Shown here: positions 19,608 through 30,695 of the stretch, one piece after another
Layout: each line of letters opens with the position of its first letter
Position numbering within the stretch: the first letter of the stretch is position 1
Source of the DNA: Medicago truncatula
Lineage: Eukaryota > Streptophyta > Magnoliopsida > Fabales > Fabaceae
DNA: 64,000 bases
Assembly: GCF_003473485.1 (NCBI RefSeq)
Contig: NC_053047.1
Coordinates: forward strand, 31,606,972-31,670,971
Reading direction: 5' to 3'
Position numbers and translations under genes: made by a program
The notes under the pieces: generated by a model
Database searches by the model: none
What the model saw: the letters and a program-made list of their open reading frames with translations, nothing else
What the model was told of the DNA's origin: nothing

Positions 19608-22600
19608 ATGGAGGAGGAAACGTTTGAAGTTGTGGTTCATCATAAGGGGTCATTTTGTGAACCTGGTCACTTAGGTTACTATGGGTGTGAGTCTACATGG
19701 ATTTGTCATTCTGATGTGTGGTCTTATCTTGAGGTCCTAAGTGGGTTGAAAGCTATGGAGTACAATGACTTAGAGTCTTTATGGTTTTATGACCCATTGG
19801 AGGTTAATGAATTGATTAGGCTGAATAGTGACATAGGGACTAAGAGAATGAATTGGATAACATTTAGTGAAGGGAGAGCCCACTTGTATGTGTTACACAC
19901 CCCATCTGAACCTATTGTTGAGGAATACCCAACTTTGGAGTATTTTATTCCAGCCCATAACCCTTTGAGAAGTAATGTTGCTAAGGGTAATGGGATAGTA
20001 AATTTGGGCCGTAGGGAAAGTGGACCTAGTAATGTGGTGGACAAAGAAAGTGGCCCAAACAATGAAGGAGGTAGTGACAATGTGGACAATGGGCCCACTA
20101 TTGGTGCTGCTGTTAATGAAAGTAAAGGTGTGACTGTGGGCCCAACCATTAATTGGGATAGTGACTGTGATAGTGCATGTGGAATCACTTTTGATGAACC
20201 AGAAGAAGAAGATGTTGGTTTTGCTGACTACTTTGGTGAAGCTCCTGGCTGGCCCAAACCTTTCCCTCACAATGAACCAGCTGTGCATCAAACTGGGTCA
20301 ATTGTGCCTCAAAATGATGTTGAACCCTTTATGGCACAATCACAACCAAACTCAACTGTGCCAAGCCAAACTCATTCCTCAACTGTGCCTAATGTTGATA
20401 ATTCACAACCTCAAACAAGTTTTCAAACTAACACTAATGTTGATCCATCACAAACAGACACCAACTCACAACCTCAACCTGTACACCCAAAAAAGAAAAG
20501 GGGAAGGCCAAAGAAAAAACCTTTAACTCAAACTGAAAGAACTGAACATGTTGTGGAACCAGTTGCTGAACCTGTCCCAGAACCTCCACAATTTGGTTTA
20601 AATGACATTGAGGAGTGTAACAGTGAAGACCTAGATAGTGATTGTGAAAGTGATGATGGAAAATCTACAAAAAAATTCCCAACCTTTAAGCTTCTTGATT
20701 CCATGTTTGAATACAAATGGGAAGTTGGAACCTATTTTGCTTCTAAACAACAATTTCAAGAGGGGATGAGGACATATGTTGTACACAATGGGAAGGATAT
20801 CAAATTCACAAAAAGTGATAAGATAAGAGTGAGAGTTATTTGCAAGAAGGATGGTTGTCCATGGAAAGCATACTGTGCAAAGATACCAGGGGAAGAAACT
20901 TGGCAATTGAGGAAGATTGTAGATGATCACAAATGTCCATGGCAGTTTAAAGTTAAGCTAATGACTTCTAAGTGGTTGGGTGGTAAGCTAAACAATAATG
21001 TTAGGGAAAATCCATCTATTCAATTGGGTGACATCATTGAAAAAACAAACCACAGATTCCATCTTGGTATTACTAAATCAAAAGCATACAGGGCTAGAAG
21101 TCATGCAATTGATTTGGTGGATGTGTCATATAGAGAACAATATACTAGGATGCATGACGATTGTCATGAATTGTTTACATCCAACCCTGGCTCTACTGTA
21201 AAGGTGACCAGTCAGCCATTTGAAGGTAGTGAGGGAGATTTAGAGAACACTGATACTGTCATGTGTCCATATTTCCAAAGAGTGTACATTTGTTTTAAGG
21301 TTTGTAAGGAGAGTTTTAATTCATGTAGACCTATTGTGGGATTGGATGGTTGTTTCTTGAAAGGTTATTATGGGGGACAGTTGCTCACTGCAATTGGGAG
21401 GGACCCAAATGACCAGATGTTGCCTATTGCTTATGTTGTGGTTGAGGGTGAGACTAAAGAGACATGAAGTTGGTTTTTGGATCTGCTAACAAATGATTTG
21501 GGTGGAAGAAGATTGTGCAACACTTACACATTCATTAGTGATCAACAGAAGGTAATGTTATACTTGTATATTTATGTAAATAGTTTAACTGAACATATTG
21601 TTTTGAAATACTAAGTTAATGACATATCCATCTTAAATGCAGGGTTTACTACCAGCTTTGGCAGAATTGCTTCCTGATGCAGACAACAGGTTTTGTGTAA
21701 GACATCTATACAACAATTTTAGGAAGAAGTACCCTGGAAAAAAACTTAAAGAATTGATGTGGAGGGCTGCTAAAGCTACATATACCACTGCTTTTGATAG
21801 GGAGATGAATGAGATCAAGAAAATATCAGAAGAAGCATACAACCATTTACTACAAACACCAGTTAAACATTGGAGCAAGTCAAAGTTTAGTAATGGTCCA
21901 CTATGTGATACCTTAGTAAACAACATGACTGAAGCATTCAACTCAGTTATTGTTGTTCTAAGGAAAAAACCTATTGTGACAATGCTTGAGGATATCAGGG
22001 TTTATTTGATGGAAAGGTGGGAAAAAAATAGACAGAAAGTTGCAAACTATGCTGATAACATTTTACCAAACATTAGGAAAAAAATTTGAAAGAGAGTCTA
22101 GTTTTACAAACAATTGGGTGGTCAGGTATGCAGACAACAATTATGAACTTTAAATTAGTATTGAATATATTTTTTATTTGTTTTATATCCATTAGTGTAA
22201 CATTTATATGCCTGGAATGTTTTGGTCAGGCGTGCTATTGAGTATGACTATGAGATCAGACACAGGTCAATGAATGGGGATTCCTATAGTATCAATCTAT
22301 TGAGGAAGGAGTGTTCTTGCAGGAAGTGGTTGTTAACTGGTTTGCCTTGTTGCCATGCTATATCATGCATGAAATCTCAAGATATTGATGTGGATCAATA
22401 TGTTTCTGATTGTTTTAGAAAAGAAAGGTATGAAATTTGTTATAGCCACATCATCTATCCAGTTAATGGTCAGTCTCTTTGGAGAAGAACTGAATATACT
22501 GATCTACAACCACCACCAATCAAGAGGCAGCCTGGCAGACCAAAGAAGAATAGAAGAAAGGATGTTGATGAAAAAAGGGATGAACAACAGTTGAAGAAGG

Positions 22601-22968
22601 CTAAGTATGGGATGAAGTGCAGTAGGTGCAAAGCTGAAGGCCATAACAAGTCTACCTGCAAGCTACCACCACCACCACCACAACCAGAACCTGGTACTCA
22701 ACCTCCTGCTACTCAATTTCCTACAAGTCAACCAACTTCAGATCATGCTCCAACTACTCAAGTGTCTGCAACACAAGCCTCTGCTAGTCAGGTGTCTACT
22801 ACTCAATTTGTTGCTGCTAAAGTGTCATCTGGTACTCAATCTGTTGCTGCTAAAGTGTCCGCTACTGCCAAAGTGTCATCAAGTCAACCAACAACATCAA
22901 CCCTCAAGAAGAAAAGGTCACCAAGAAAGAAGAAAAGATCAGCATCAACTCAGCCTCAAAACACTTGA
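19608..22968 (+). pseudogene. MuDR-type transposase (three exons, two lesions)
   Basis: Inferred exons are 19608-21551, 21643-22125 and 22230-22968, with GT-AG introns that keep frame. In order: an acidic N-terminal region; an AT-hook-like KKRGRPKKK near residue 300; a MuDR DNA-binding domain near residues 360-445 (CKKDGCPWKAYC ... DHKC); and a MULE DDE core. The core has Asp in VGLDGCFLKG (about residue 579), Asp in FISDQQKG (about 645) and Glu in NNMTEAFNS. A SWIM zinc finger (CSCRKWLLTGLPCCHA), a second GRPKKN hook, a CCHC knuckle (CSRCKAEGHNKSTC) and a Ser/Thr/Gln-rich tail follow. The first lesion is TGA at 21465-21467 where the family has Trp (ET-stop-SWFLDLL). The second is one extra A in an A-run at about 22079-22085, which shifts the frame before FERESSFTNNW. 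Otherwise it is complete, so the loss is recent. Confidence 0.9.
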
Positions 22969-23571
22969 TTTCTTTGAAATTGTATGCCTGTTATAATATG
23001 CTTTTTGGTTATGTATTAATTAGGTTATGGTTACCTTATTTTGTAACAAATACATTATGGATCATCTTAGTTTTGGTAACCTAATTTTGATGTAAGACAA
23101 TATGACACCAACTAGGTATTTCATGCTTTATTTTGCTGTAAGCCAATATGACAGTCTCACTGCTATATGTATTTGGTTTTCAGTTATTGATGTAAGACAT
23201 TATTGATCTCTATTACTATGCAGTTTCAACTACTTTCAAGTTACTTAGACTTGTGCAGGAATTTGCAATTTATTTTGTCATTTTTCAACTACTTTCAATT
23301 TACTTAGACTTGTGTAGGAATTTGCAATTTATTTTGTCATTTATTTGTGTATTGATTACCAATCTCCAATTTATTTCCACTACTATGCATTAATGATGGA
23401 TTCAATTCCATATCTGGTATTCAGTTCAATGTGAAACAAAACTAACACAAAATTAATAGAATTAATACATTGATTCAAAGGATGATATTTCATTGATTCA
23501 AATGATGTTCATACATTGATTCATATCATAACAACTCATCCACAACCTTACATTACAACACTAATATTAAC

Positions 23572-24012
23572 CTACTTCAAATACATTTTCTCCAAAACAT
23601 TGTTCTGGTTACATAACAACATTGTTAACAAAACTAAAATAGTCCCAAAACTTAAAATTCCAAACCCAATATATATCTTCAACAATTTTTGGGAACTAGC
23701 TAAGGCATTCTTCAAATTCAAATTTTTCTTCTTCAGCTTCTCAATCTCCTTATCTTTTGCATCAATAATATCATCCCTAGAATCAAACCAATTAAATTAG
23801 TTGCAACCCTTGTCAAATTGATTTTTGTAGTTGACACATCCCCAAAACTTCTTCCCATAATTCGGATTTGATACATCGGTAACTATCCTCAATACTTGTT
23901 TCTCTCCACACCTGCACTCTCTAAACGATCTCCTTCTCATAACAGATCCATCAATTGAAGAATTACCTCCTTCACTAGGGTTAAATTTCGAATTCTGTGA
24001 AACAGTGGACAT
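23572..24012 (-). pseudogene. GRF-zinc-finger, coiled-coil, membrane protein of the MULE
   Basis: Starts at the ATG at 24010-24012. Residues 33-70 form a GRF-type zinc finger (CRCG ... NPNYGKKFWGC ... KGC; Cys 33, 35, 59 and 70). An in-frame TAA at 23797-23799 stands where an aromatic residue is usual (GCN-stop-FNWFD). The frame then runs open for 74 more codons: a charged coiled coil (AKDKEIEKLKKKN) and a hydrophobic segment (IYIGFGILSFGTILVLLTML). It ends at 23572-23574. This zinc-finger/coiled-coil/transmembrane order is that of the small plant GRF proteins. It runs towards the transposase gene inside the same element. It is either a captured host gene or an accessory gene of this MULE family. 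Confidence 0.75.
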
Positions 24013-24188
24013 GGTTGAAAACCTTCGAATAAGAAGAATAATGAAGGGAAGAAGAACAAGGAGAAAGGAGAAAGATGAACAATGAAGGGAAGTTGAAGAA
24101 CAAGCTTGAAGAGGAGAGAATGAAAGGCACCAGATCGGGGAAAGAATGAGGAAAGAGAGAGATTGGAAGAAGATAACAATCTGAAAAA

Positions 24189-24401
24189 ATCAACTTATGC
24201 CACCTCAGACCCTTATCTCCAACCCATAAGCGCCACATCAGCAACCATGTGTGAGACTTAGCGTTTCTTAATTAAAGTTTGACGGAAAGGACATAAACGA
24301 TGGACGAATCTTAATTAAAGGACCAAAATGAGACTAAAATTAAATAAGGGACCAAACCGAATTTTGGTAATTATTTAAGGGACCAGATATATAATTAAGC
24401 C
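24189..24401. repeat. MULE right terminal inverted repeat
   Basis: Inverted partner of 18682-18894, ending gggaccagatatataattaa-gcc. It lies about 180 bp upstream of the GRF gene start and so probably carries that gene's promoter. Confidence 0.9.
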
Positions 24402-24410
24402 TAAAGTAGT

Positions 24411-25343
24411 TAAATAGTTTGAGGAAACAACTTGTGATGTGTGTGGGACCAAACACTATTTTTTTATACTTGTGACCATAGAATAATGTCTCTATATTAA
24501 TAAAGAAGTAATAAGAGGAAGAGAAATTATAACTAAACAAGATTTTTGGACACAATATAGACACCACGGGTAATTTAGATATTTCATCTTTAAAGTAGGG
24601 GCAGTAAAGTAAATACACAACAACCATCTTCTTCATTTCTTATTTCTTCTCTGCGTTTGCTTTTCTCTCCATTCTCCTCCCTACCACCATCATCCCCCAC
24701 CGTCGTTATTGCCGCCGCCTTGCCCCGCCGCCGTCCCCACAACCACCATGATCATCAACAGCGACCACCACCAACCCCTCTTCGTGTGACCTCTCTCTCT
24801 CTCTCTCTTATTCCACCGGCGTCCTCACCTCCGTCCTTACAACCACTGCAGTCGTCAATAGTGACCACCATCGTCCTCACAACCATCAACAATTCGGATC
24901 TGGATCTCACACCTCCGACGGCCGGCGATAACCTCTTCTCTCCCCTCACGCCATTTGAGATTTGTTCAGTTGCTCGTCGTTGGAGATCCGTTTAGGTTTT
25001 CGTCGGAGAATTGAAGGTGAAGAGGGATAGGAGAGAGATGCAGAAAGAAAAAAAGACAGGGAGAGTGAGAATTGCAGAGAAGGGGAGAGGACGTGGGAAA
25101 GAAAAGAAAAAGAAAAAAAGAAGGAAAATACTGATTTTCATACGGTGTCGTTATTGTGTTGAAAAAACTTTGTTCAGTTATCATTCCTGTTTATAAAAGG
25201 TACCTTACTTAAACGAAATACATCAAATTTAATTTTGCAAGGTATCATAATCAACGAACAACTAAAACTGGGTATTATTGTAAAAAAGAAAAACTAAAAT
25301 TGGGCAACTTAGGCAGATCATTGTTATTCAAATCAAATGTGAA
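24411..25343. other. Unassigned region with polypyrimidine stretch
   Basis: 24630-25000 is C/T-rich with cacc, gtcgtc and (ct)n runs. 25011-25130 is strongly A/G-rich. Several overlapping low-complexity frames result (for example 24657-24995 plus), with no domain. It may be a captured or decayed gene 5' end; no gene is called. Confidence 0.3.
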
Positions 25344-25344
25344 A

Positions 25345-25436
25345 GTCCTCGTGAGCTTAACTCAGTTGGTAGGAACAATGCATAATTAATATATGCAAGG
25401 TCCGGGGTTTAAATCTCGGCCACCACAAAAAAATCT
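25345..25436 (+). mobile_element. tRNA-derived SINE, 92 bp
   Basis: The A-box-like gagcttaactcagttggtag and B-box-like ggggtttaaatctc lie at tRNA spacing. The element ends with accacaaaaaaa. A 9-bp direct repeat, aatgtgaaa, at 25336-25344 and 25437-25445 is its target duplication. The sequence cannot fold as a full tRNA. Confidence 0.75.
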
Positions 25437-25792
25437 AATGTGAAATGAATTAGTAAACATATGAATATTAGCATGTGAAGACGCACTAATTTTGCAAAAT
25501 TTATAACCGTTACGAATCAAAAAAGCAAATAAACCCAACAATCTAATTCCCGGACATTGATGATAATATACTAGCAAGTGTATTAGTATGTCGACAAATA
25601 CTATTATTTATAAAAAGCCAGTGTCCAAAGAAATTGTATAGTTTCAAATCGACTACTACGATTATAATTAGGGTATTTGTAGTGGGTTTGCACTTGACAA
25701 ATTAGTTGGTTTAATTTCCTTACGATAGAGAGAAAGCGACTAGGTCATATAAGATTTTCTTTCCCTAATCGTTTTAGTAACAACAAACTATG

Positions 25793-25833
25793 AATATAGT
25801 GTTTTTTTTTTTTGCAAGGATAAATATAGTGTT
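25793..25833 (-). mobile_element. Micro-retroposition: poly(T)+gcaaggata with TSD
   Basis: aatatagtgtt occurs at 25793-25803 and 25823-25833. Between the copies are about ten T residues and gcaaggata. The same architecture is seen at 1956-2003. Confidence 0.55.
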
Positions 25834-26470
25834 ATTGATTACTCAATTTTAATACATTTGAATAACCTAGATAGGATTAGCTACTCACAGTTTGTAAACA
25901 TTTACAAATAGATATGAATAAAAACATGAGTAAAGGATAATCAGTTGATGATTCTTGGCTCCTAAATGGATCTCGCCGCTTCAATCCTTCTGAAATTGCG
26001 TTTGTGCCTTTGTCTGCTCGCCAAAAGGTAGTTTTTCACTTCTTATGGCTCTTTACCCCTCAAAATCCAAAATTTCATCATTTAAACTTATTTTTAATTT
26101 GTTTAAATTTCATATTCTAAAAAAAATTCCGAAATAAATTGCATTAACATTATATGATTTTTAGAATTTTGTGGTGGTATTTTTATATATTTTTTATTTT
26201 ATTTAATAAGATTTATCTTTTTTTACTTTGTTTTTTTTATTGTTTTTAAATGTAAAATTCAAAACCGTTGAAATTGGATTGTTGTTCATATATAAGCATT
26301 TTTTTAGATTTTATAATCTAAAAATTTCTAAAAAGTGTTGGGATTATATGGGCTTAACAAATAATATTTTCGTTAAATATTTCTTAAAAAGATATTTTCG
26401 TTAAATAAGTAGGACACGTGGGAAAAACATAGATGAAAAATAGTTTATTGGAATTGAAGGTAGGGTTTGC
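25834..26470. other. AT-rich intergenic region 5' of the FtsH-like gene
   Basis: No gene is seen. T-rich tracts dominate 26040-26400. Confidence 0.4.
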
Positions 26471-26482
26471 TACAACCGAAGA

Positions 26483-26545
26483 TATAAATTGGAAACGAAA
26501 CCCTTATTTAGCATAAAACAAGATAGATAACTCTCAAAACCCTAG
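26483..26545 (+). promoter_or_regulatory. Probable core promoter of the FtsH-like gene
   Basis: tataaat at 26483-26489 is a candidate TATA box. aaaccctag at about 26538-26546 matches the telo-box (AAACCCTA), which is frequent near transcription starts of plant housekeeping genes. The ATG follows 110 bp after the TATA candidate. Confidence 0.4.
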
Positions 26546-26599
26546 CTAGCGATCTTCTCTTCTTTCCATAGTTCCACTCTCGCAATCGCATCGCACATA

Positions 26600-28645
26600 A
26601 TGGGAAATCATAAGAAGAAAAAAACGACTCAAAAGAAGAAGGGTCAAAGTCTAGCACAGAGGATGAAGATGGTGTTTGTAGGAAGTTTTCAAGAAGCATT
26701 CAAGAAAAAAAAGAATGGAAAGAAGGGTCAAGAACGAAAGCGGAATCAATTTGAATTCGGCATTCGATTGTTGTCACTGATAGTTTCATACCTTTATTTT
26801 CATCTTTTCAAGAGGAAGAAGGAGGTTAGCTTTGAGGAGTTTAGGAATAAGCTTTTGGAACCAGGATTAGTTGACCATATTGTTGTCTCCAACAAACAAT
26901 TTGCCAAAATATATGTCAGGAGGAACAACGGTGCTTCAAAAGCAAGATATGAATATTTTTTCAATATTGGAAGTGTTGATTCTTTTGAGAGGAAGTTAGA
27001 GAAAGCACAAGAAGGACTAGGCATTCAACATCATGATTTTGTACGTGTTACGTATTCTTCCGAAACTGACTGGTTGTTCTCATTGTTTATCTTATTATCT
27101 GGAATCCTGATGATTTTTGGAGCTGTCAGTAATAATGGAATTGGAAAACAACATGTTACTAAAGTCGACAAAGATGCCGAAAACAAGGTCTATTTTAAAG
27201 ATGTTGCTGGCTGTGATGAGGCAAAGCAAGAAGTTATGGAGTTTGTGCACTTCCTTAAGAATCCGAAGAAATACGAAGAACTTGGTGCGAAAATTCCAAA
27301 AGGTGCTCTTCTTGTGGGTCCTCCAGGTACAGGAAAAACCCTTTTAGCAAAAGCAACTGCTGGGGAGTCCGATGTGCCGTTTCTTTCTATATCTGGTTCT
27401 GATTTCTTGGAAGTATATGTCGGTGTTGGAGCATCTAGGGTTAGACAGTTGTTTAAGGAAGCAAGGAAGCGTGCTCCTAGTATAGTATTTATCGATGAAA
27501 TTGATGCAATTGGTCGGGCAAGGAGTAGTAGAGGCGGAGGTGCTGCAAATGATGAGCGTGAAAGTACTTTAAATCAATTGTTGGTGGAGATGGATGGTTT
27601 TGGACCTACTGCTGGAGTTGTCGTGCTCGCAGGTACAAATAGACCTGATGTATTAGACAAAGCCTTACTTAGACCGGGGCGTTTTGACCGCCAAATAACA
27701 ATTGATAAACCCGACATTAAGGGTCGTGACCAGATATTTCAGATTTACTTGAAAAGGATCAAACTTGACCAGGAGCCTTCATATTATTCACATAAGCTTG
27801 CATCCCTTACTCCAGGATTTGCTGGAGCGGACATTGCTAACGTTTGCAATGAAGCTGCTCTGATAGCTGCAAGAACTGAAGAAGCACATGTCACAGAGGA
27901 TCATTTTGAGGCAGCTATTGATAGGATCATTGGTGGTTTGGAGAAGAAGAACAAGGTAATAAGCAAGAAGGATAGACGTACCGTTGCTTACCATGAAGCG
28001 GGCCATGTTGTTGCGGGTTGGTTCTTGGAACATACTGAGCCATTGTTGAAAGTAACTATTGTTCCTCGTGGAACAGCGGCTCTTGGGTTTGCCCAGTTTG
28101 TTCCAAATGACGACCATCTCATGACAAAGGAGCAGCTTTTCGATAGGACTTGTATGACCCTTGGTGGTCGGGCTGCCGAGCAGGTTCTAATTGGGAGAAT
28201 CTCTACAGGAGCACAAAATGACTTGGAGAAAGTCACCAAGATGACATATGCTCAAGTAACCGTATATGGTTTCAGCGAAAAAGTTGGCCTTCTCTCTTTC
28301 CCTTCAATTGAGGACTCTTTTGAGACGTCCAAACCATACAGCAGCGAAACTAGTGCGATCATTGATAACGAAGTGCGAGATTGGGTGAAGAAAGCATACA
28401 AACATACCATAGAGCTTATAGAGGAATACAAGGGGAAAGTAGCTGAAGTTGCAGAGTTGCTGCTCGAAAAAGAAGTACTTCACCAAGATGAATTGCTTAA
28501 AGTCTTGGGTGTGCGACTACCCTTCAAGAGTGCTGAACATGATAATTATGATCAGATTAAGCTAGGGATTCAAGATGAGGCGAAAGATGTAGAAATAATT
28601 GTCGATGGAGCCGAGGCGGGTGATGTTTTTCGCTCTAGAACCTGA
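26600..28645 (+). CDS. AFG3/FtsH3-FtsH10-type AAA metalloprotease, intronless
   Basis: 681 codons without an intron. Two predicted membrane spans (residues 54-70 and 159-176) flank the intermembrane-type domain ([17 protein letters not shown]...[10 protein letters not shown]). The AAA module has Walker A GPPGTGKT at 240-247, Walker B IVFIDE at 295-300 and an intact second region of homology ([19 protein letters not shown]). The protease has HEAGH at 465-469 and a third zinc-ligand candidate, Asp541. All residues for ATP hydrolysis and zinc proteolysis are present. The pore loop reads YVG where FVG is usual. The family members are mitochondrial m-AAA proteases of about 810 residues with multi-exon genes. 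This copy is shorter and lacks the Ser/Ala/Arg-rich transit peptide, starting [15 protein letters not shown]. It therefore looks like a retrogene with a new N-terminus, and mitochondrial targeting is uncertain. Confidence 0.93.
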   Translation: MGNHKKKKTTQKKKGQSLAQRMKMVFVGSFQEAFKKKKNGKKGQERKRNQFEFGIRLLSLIVSYLYFHLFKRKKEVSFEEFRNKLLEPGLVDHIVVSNKQFAKIYVRRNNGASKARYEYFFNIGSVDSFERKLEKAQEGLGIQHHDFVRVTYSSETDWLFSLFILLSGILMIFGAVSNNGIGKQHVTKVDKDAENKVYFKDVAGCDEAKQEVMEFVHFLKNPKKYEELGAKIPKGALLVGPPGTGKTLLAKATAGESDVPFLSISGSDFLEVYVGVGASRVRQLFKEARKRAPSIVFIDEIDAIGRARSSRGGGAANDERESTLNQLLVEMDGFGPTAGVVVLAGTNRPDVLDKALLRPGRFDRQITIDKPDIKGRDQIFQIYLKRIKLDQEPSYYSHKLASLTPGFAGADIANVCNEAALIAARTEEAHVTEDHFEAAIDRIIGGLEKKNKVISKKDRRTVAYHEAGHVVAGWFLEHTEPLLKVTIVPRGTAALGFAQFVPNDDHLMTKEQLFDRTCMTLGGRAAEQVLIGRISTGAQNDLEKVTKMTYAQVTVYGFSEKVGLLSFPSIEDSFETSKPYSSETSAIIDNEVRDWVKKAYKHTIELIEEYKGKVAEVAELLLEKEVLHQDELLKVLGVRLPFKSAEHDNYDQIKLGIQDEAKDVEIIVDGAEAGDVFRSRT

Positions 28646-29916
28646 GATCGTTCTTGTTCCCACATAGTTGATTAAAGGGATTGGGGGTATGATCTTAGTT
28701 GATGTATTTTTAGTTTAACCACTGATTTAGTAACATTCCTATCTACATATACGAGTTCTATGTTTGGCTTATTTGTAATATATTCAATGATTTTTCCATT
28801 TTTTATGTATTGTTCATGAAGGTCATATAACCTTGTTCTGTTAATGTTGGTAACCAATGTTTTTTCTCTCCAAGATTTAACTTAACTGATTTTTTCTCTC
28901 CACTCCTCCTGAAAAAATGGAGGAGATAAAGTCATTTGGTAGAATCTCTCAAAGACAAAACTCTTCTGCATATGCATAGAGTCAGATTCAGCCTTTCTCA
29001 AGATTTAACTTTACTAATGCTTGCTCCCATTGTGAAACAAACTAAGAGAACGATCGACATTTGTTTGTGGGATGCGATAAGGCGAAAAAAAGTAAGGGAG
29101 GCGGCAGGCCTGTGGCAGAATTTGCATGTTTCAATACAAAAGCAACAGATTTTGCAAATTTACTTTTTAATGTTATTACTAACATGCAGCACCATAAAGC
29201 TATTGACTTTCCTATGACGATGTGGTGTATATAGAAGCGCCAAAATGAGAAGATTTAGGAAAACAGGGAGAATAATGTTCGAGTATCGATTAAGATTGCA
29301 CAGGACTGTCATGCAATCGAAGGAGATGAGGAAGCAGGCTGTAGCAGCGAATAGGAACAGCAGCAGAAGCGCAAAATAGTTGCAATTTAGCAGCTGCGCA
29401 AAACAGTTTTACAGTAGATACAGTGTAAAACAGTAGCAATTCAGTAGTACGGTGGCTGCCACCACCGATAGGTGAATTTAAATGTAACATTGACGCAGCA
29501 CTGTTTCAAGAAGAGCGCTGCTATGGAATTGGTATGTGTATACGGAACTTTAGACTTAATATTGTTTTACCGAAAACCACTCCTATAAATCGCTTTTCCC
29601 TCCCCATTTATTTAGCCAAGTGATTTTCACATATTTTAAGATTTTTTTTGGTGATTCCATCATTTTAGTGCGTCATTATTTTGTTTTCTCGTCCTTGTCT
29701 GTCGTTGTGTTGCTTTTATGTTAAATGAATATCGTTTATTTTATTTAAAAAAGATGAAACTTATCAAGTAAAAAGAGAAAAATTACGATAAGTCAAAAAA
29801 GCAAGTTATTAAGGAAGGAACACATTACATGAACAACAATTACCTATTCAATGATTACTTAATGCTAGCTCAAAGTAATTATTCATCATAACAAGAAGTA
29901 ATTAACAATGAAGGTA
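28646..29916. other. Intergenic region, no gene recognised
   Basis: 3' flank of the FtsH-like gene; no poly(A) tract marking a retroposition end is evident. Short frames at 28936-29217 and 29290-29490 lack motifs and conserved starts. 29300-29450 has a local cagcag/gcaaaa compositional bias. Confidence 0.45.
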
Positions 29917-30579
29917 TCAAGCAACAGACTTAATAATTCCAGCTTCATAAGAAGCAGCATCAACAAACACAACTGCAAAAGCCACTTGATGAGTCAAATG
30001 TAAACGTGATCCACCTTCATCTTCAACTTCTTCATGAGCCCTCCCAATATCCAAACAAGTAGGAGAATCTTTCACACAATATCCAAGCCTATAACCAAAT
30101 CCAGATTCATGCTTCTCAATATTAAATGTGCCACTCAATGTTCTAAAACCAGGATAATTTTCAGGACCACCAATACCAACACAAGCTTTTTGAATAACAC
30201 TATCAACAAATATCAACCATTTTGATGATTCAACGCAATTAGGCTTCTTTGTGAACTCGATATCAATTGGTGTACCAGTGAAGATTATACCAGGGCTTAT
30301 TTCTGGTATACTGAATTTCACTGGTACACCATTGATAACTTCATTGTAATCTTGTACAACAGTAACTTCACAATCTGAATTACTTGATTTTCCCAGTCTT
30401 AGTCCTCCACCAAGGGGTCCTCGAATTGCTGGTAAAATGTAGTATTTGCCACCTGGAAAAATGGGGTTACCATTTATGTCTAATACTTGTTCAACAGCAT
30501 CATTTGAGAAAGCTAGTGAAAGATTGGTAGTGAAAACAAACAGGAGGAAGGAAAGGGTGAGTGATAAAACATGTTTCAT
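29917..30579 (-). CDS. Kunitz-type protease inhibitor (secreted, five Cys)
   Basis: An intronless gene of 220 codons. The start chosen is the ATG at 30577-30579 (MKHVLSLTLS), because the frame extends upstream only through non-ATG sequence that includes the TATA region. The signal peptide is about residues 1-25. The Kunitz signature is residues 32-48 (V-L-D-I-N-G-N-P-I ... Y-Y-I). Cys are at 70, 115, 168 and 175, plus an extra Cys133 (KACVGIGG). The loop reads ISPGIIFTG, so Gly97 aligns to the soybean P1 Arg, and trypsin specificity is not predicted. The C-terminus is IIKSVA. It is the closest relative of the 12 kb gene and of the fragment at 138-482. Confidence 0.93.
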   Translation of the reverse strand: MKHVLSLTLSFLLFVFTTNLSLAFSNDAVEQVLDINGNPIFPGGKYYILPAIRGPLGGGLRLGKSSNSDCEVTVVQDYNEVINGVPVKFSIPEISPGIIFTGTPIDIEFTKKPNCVESSKWLIFVDSVIQKACVGIGGPENYPGFRTLSGTFNIEKHESGFGYRLGYCVKDSPTCLDIGRAHEEVEDEGGSRLHLTHQVAFAVVFVDAASYEAGIIKSVA

Positions 30580-30633
30580 GGTTAGATAAGGATGCTCTAA
30601 ATTTGTTTGTGTTGTCAAATAATCTATGCTTTT

Positions 30634-30640
30634 ATTATAT
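30634..30640 (-). promoter_or_regulatory. TATA box of the 30 kb KTI gene
   Basis: The minus strand reads tatataa within ctattatataataaaag, 55 bp 5' of the ATG. Confidence 0.5.
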
Positions 30641-30695
30641 AATAGTAAACAAGTGAAACTTCTATCATCCCAAAAGAAAAAAGAAAAAAAAAAAA

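Larger units (their letters stand above)
18682..24401 (+). mobile_element. Two-gene Mutator-like element (MULE), 5.7 kb
   Basis: 213-bp terminal inverted repeats (18682-18894 and 24189-24401) begin ggcttaattatatatctggt. A 9-bp target duplication flanks it, taaagtaat at 18673-18681 and taaagtagt at 24402-24410, with one mismatch. It contains a three-exon MuDR-type transposase gene on the plus strand and a convergent GRF-zinc-finger gene on the minus strand. Each carries only one or two inactivating changes. The layout recalls the mudrA/mudrB arrangement of maize MuDR, although the second gene is unrelated in sequence as far as I can judge. Confidence 0.92.

Noticed and set aside
19787-20930. 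Minus- and plus-strand alternative frames across transposase exon 1
   Set aside because: Shadows of the transposase frame.
21465-21467. TGA in the transposase as a recoded (selenocysteine or readthrough) codon
   Set aside because: The position is Trp in the family, plants lack nuclear selenocysteine insertion, and another lesion follows downstream; a point mutation is the simpler reading.
25345-25436. Functional tRNA gene (also at 56499, 58531, 61084, 63638)
   Set aside because: Only A/B boxes are tRNA-like; acceptor and anticodon stems do not pair, and A-tails with target duplications mark SINEs.
27788-28239. Minus-strand frames inside the FtsH-like gene
   Set aside because: Shadows of a strong coding region; no motifs.
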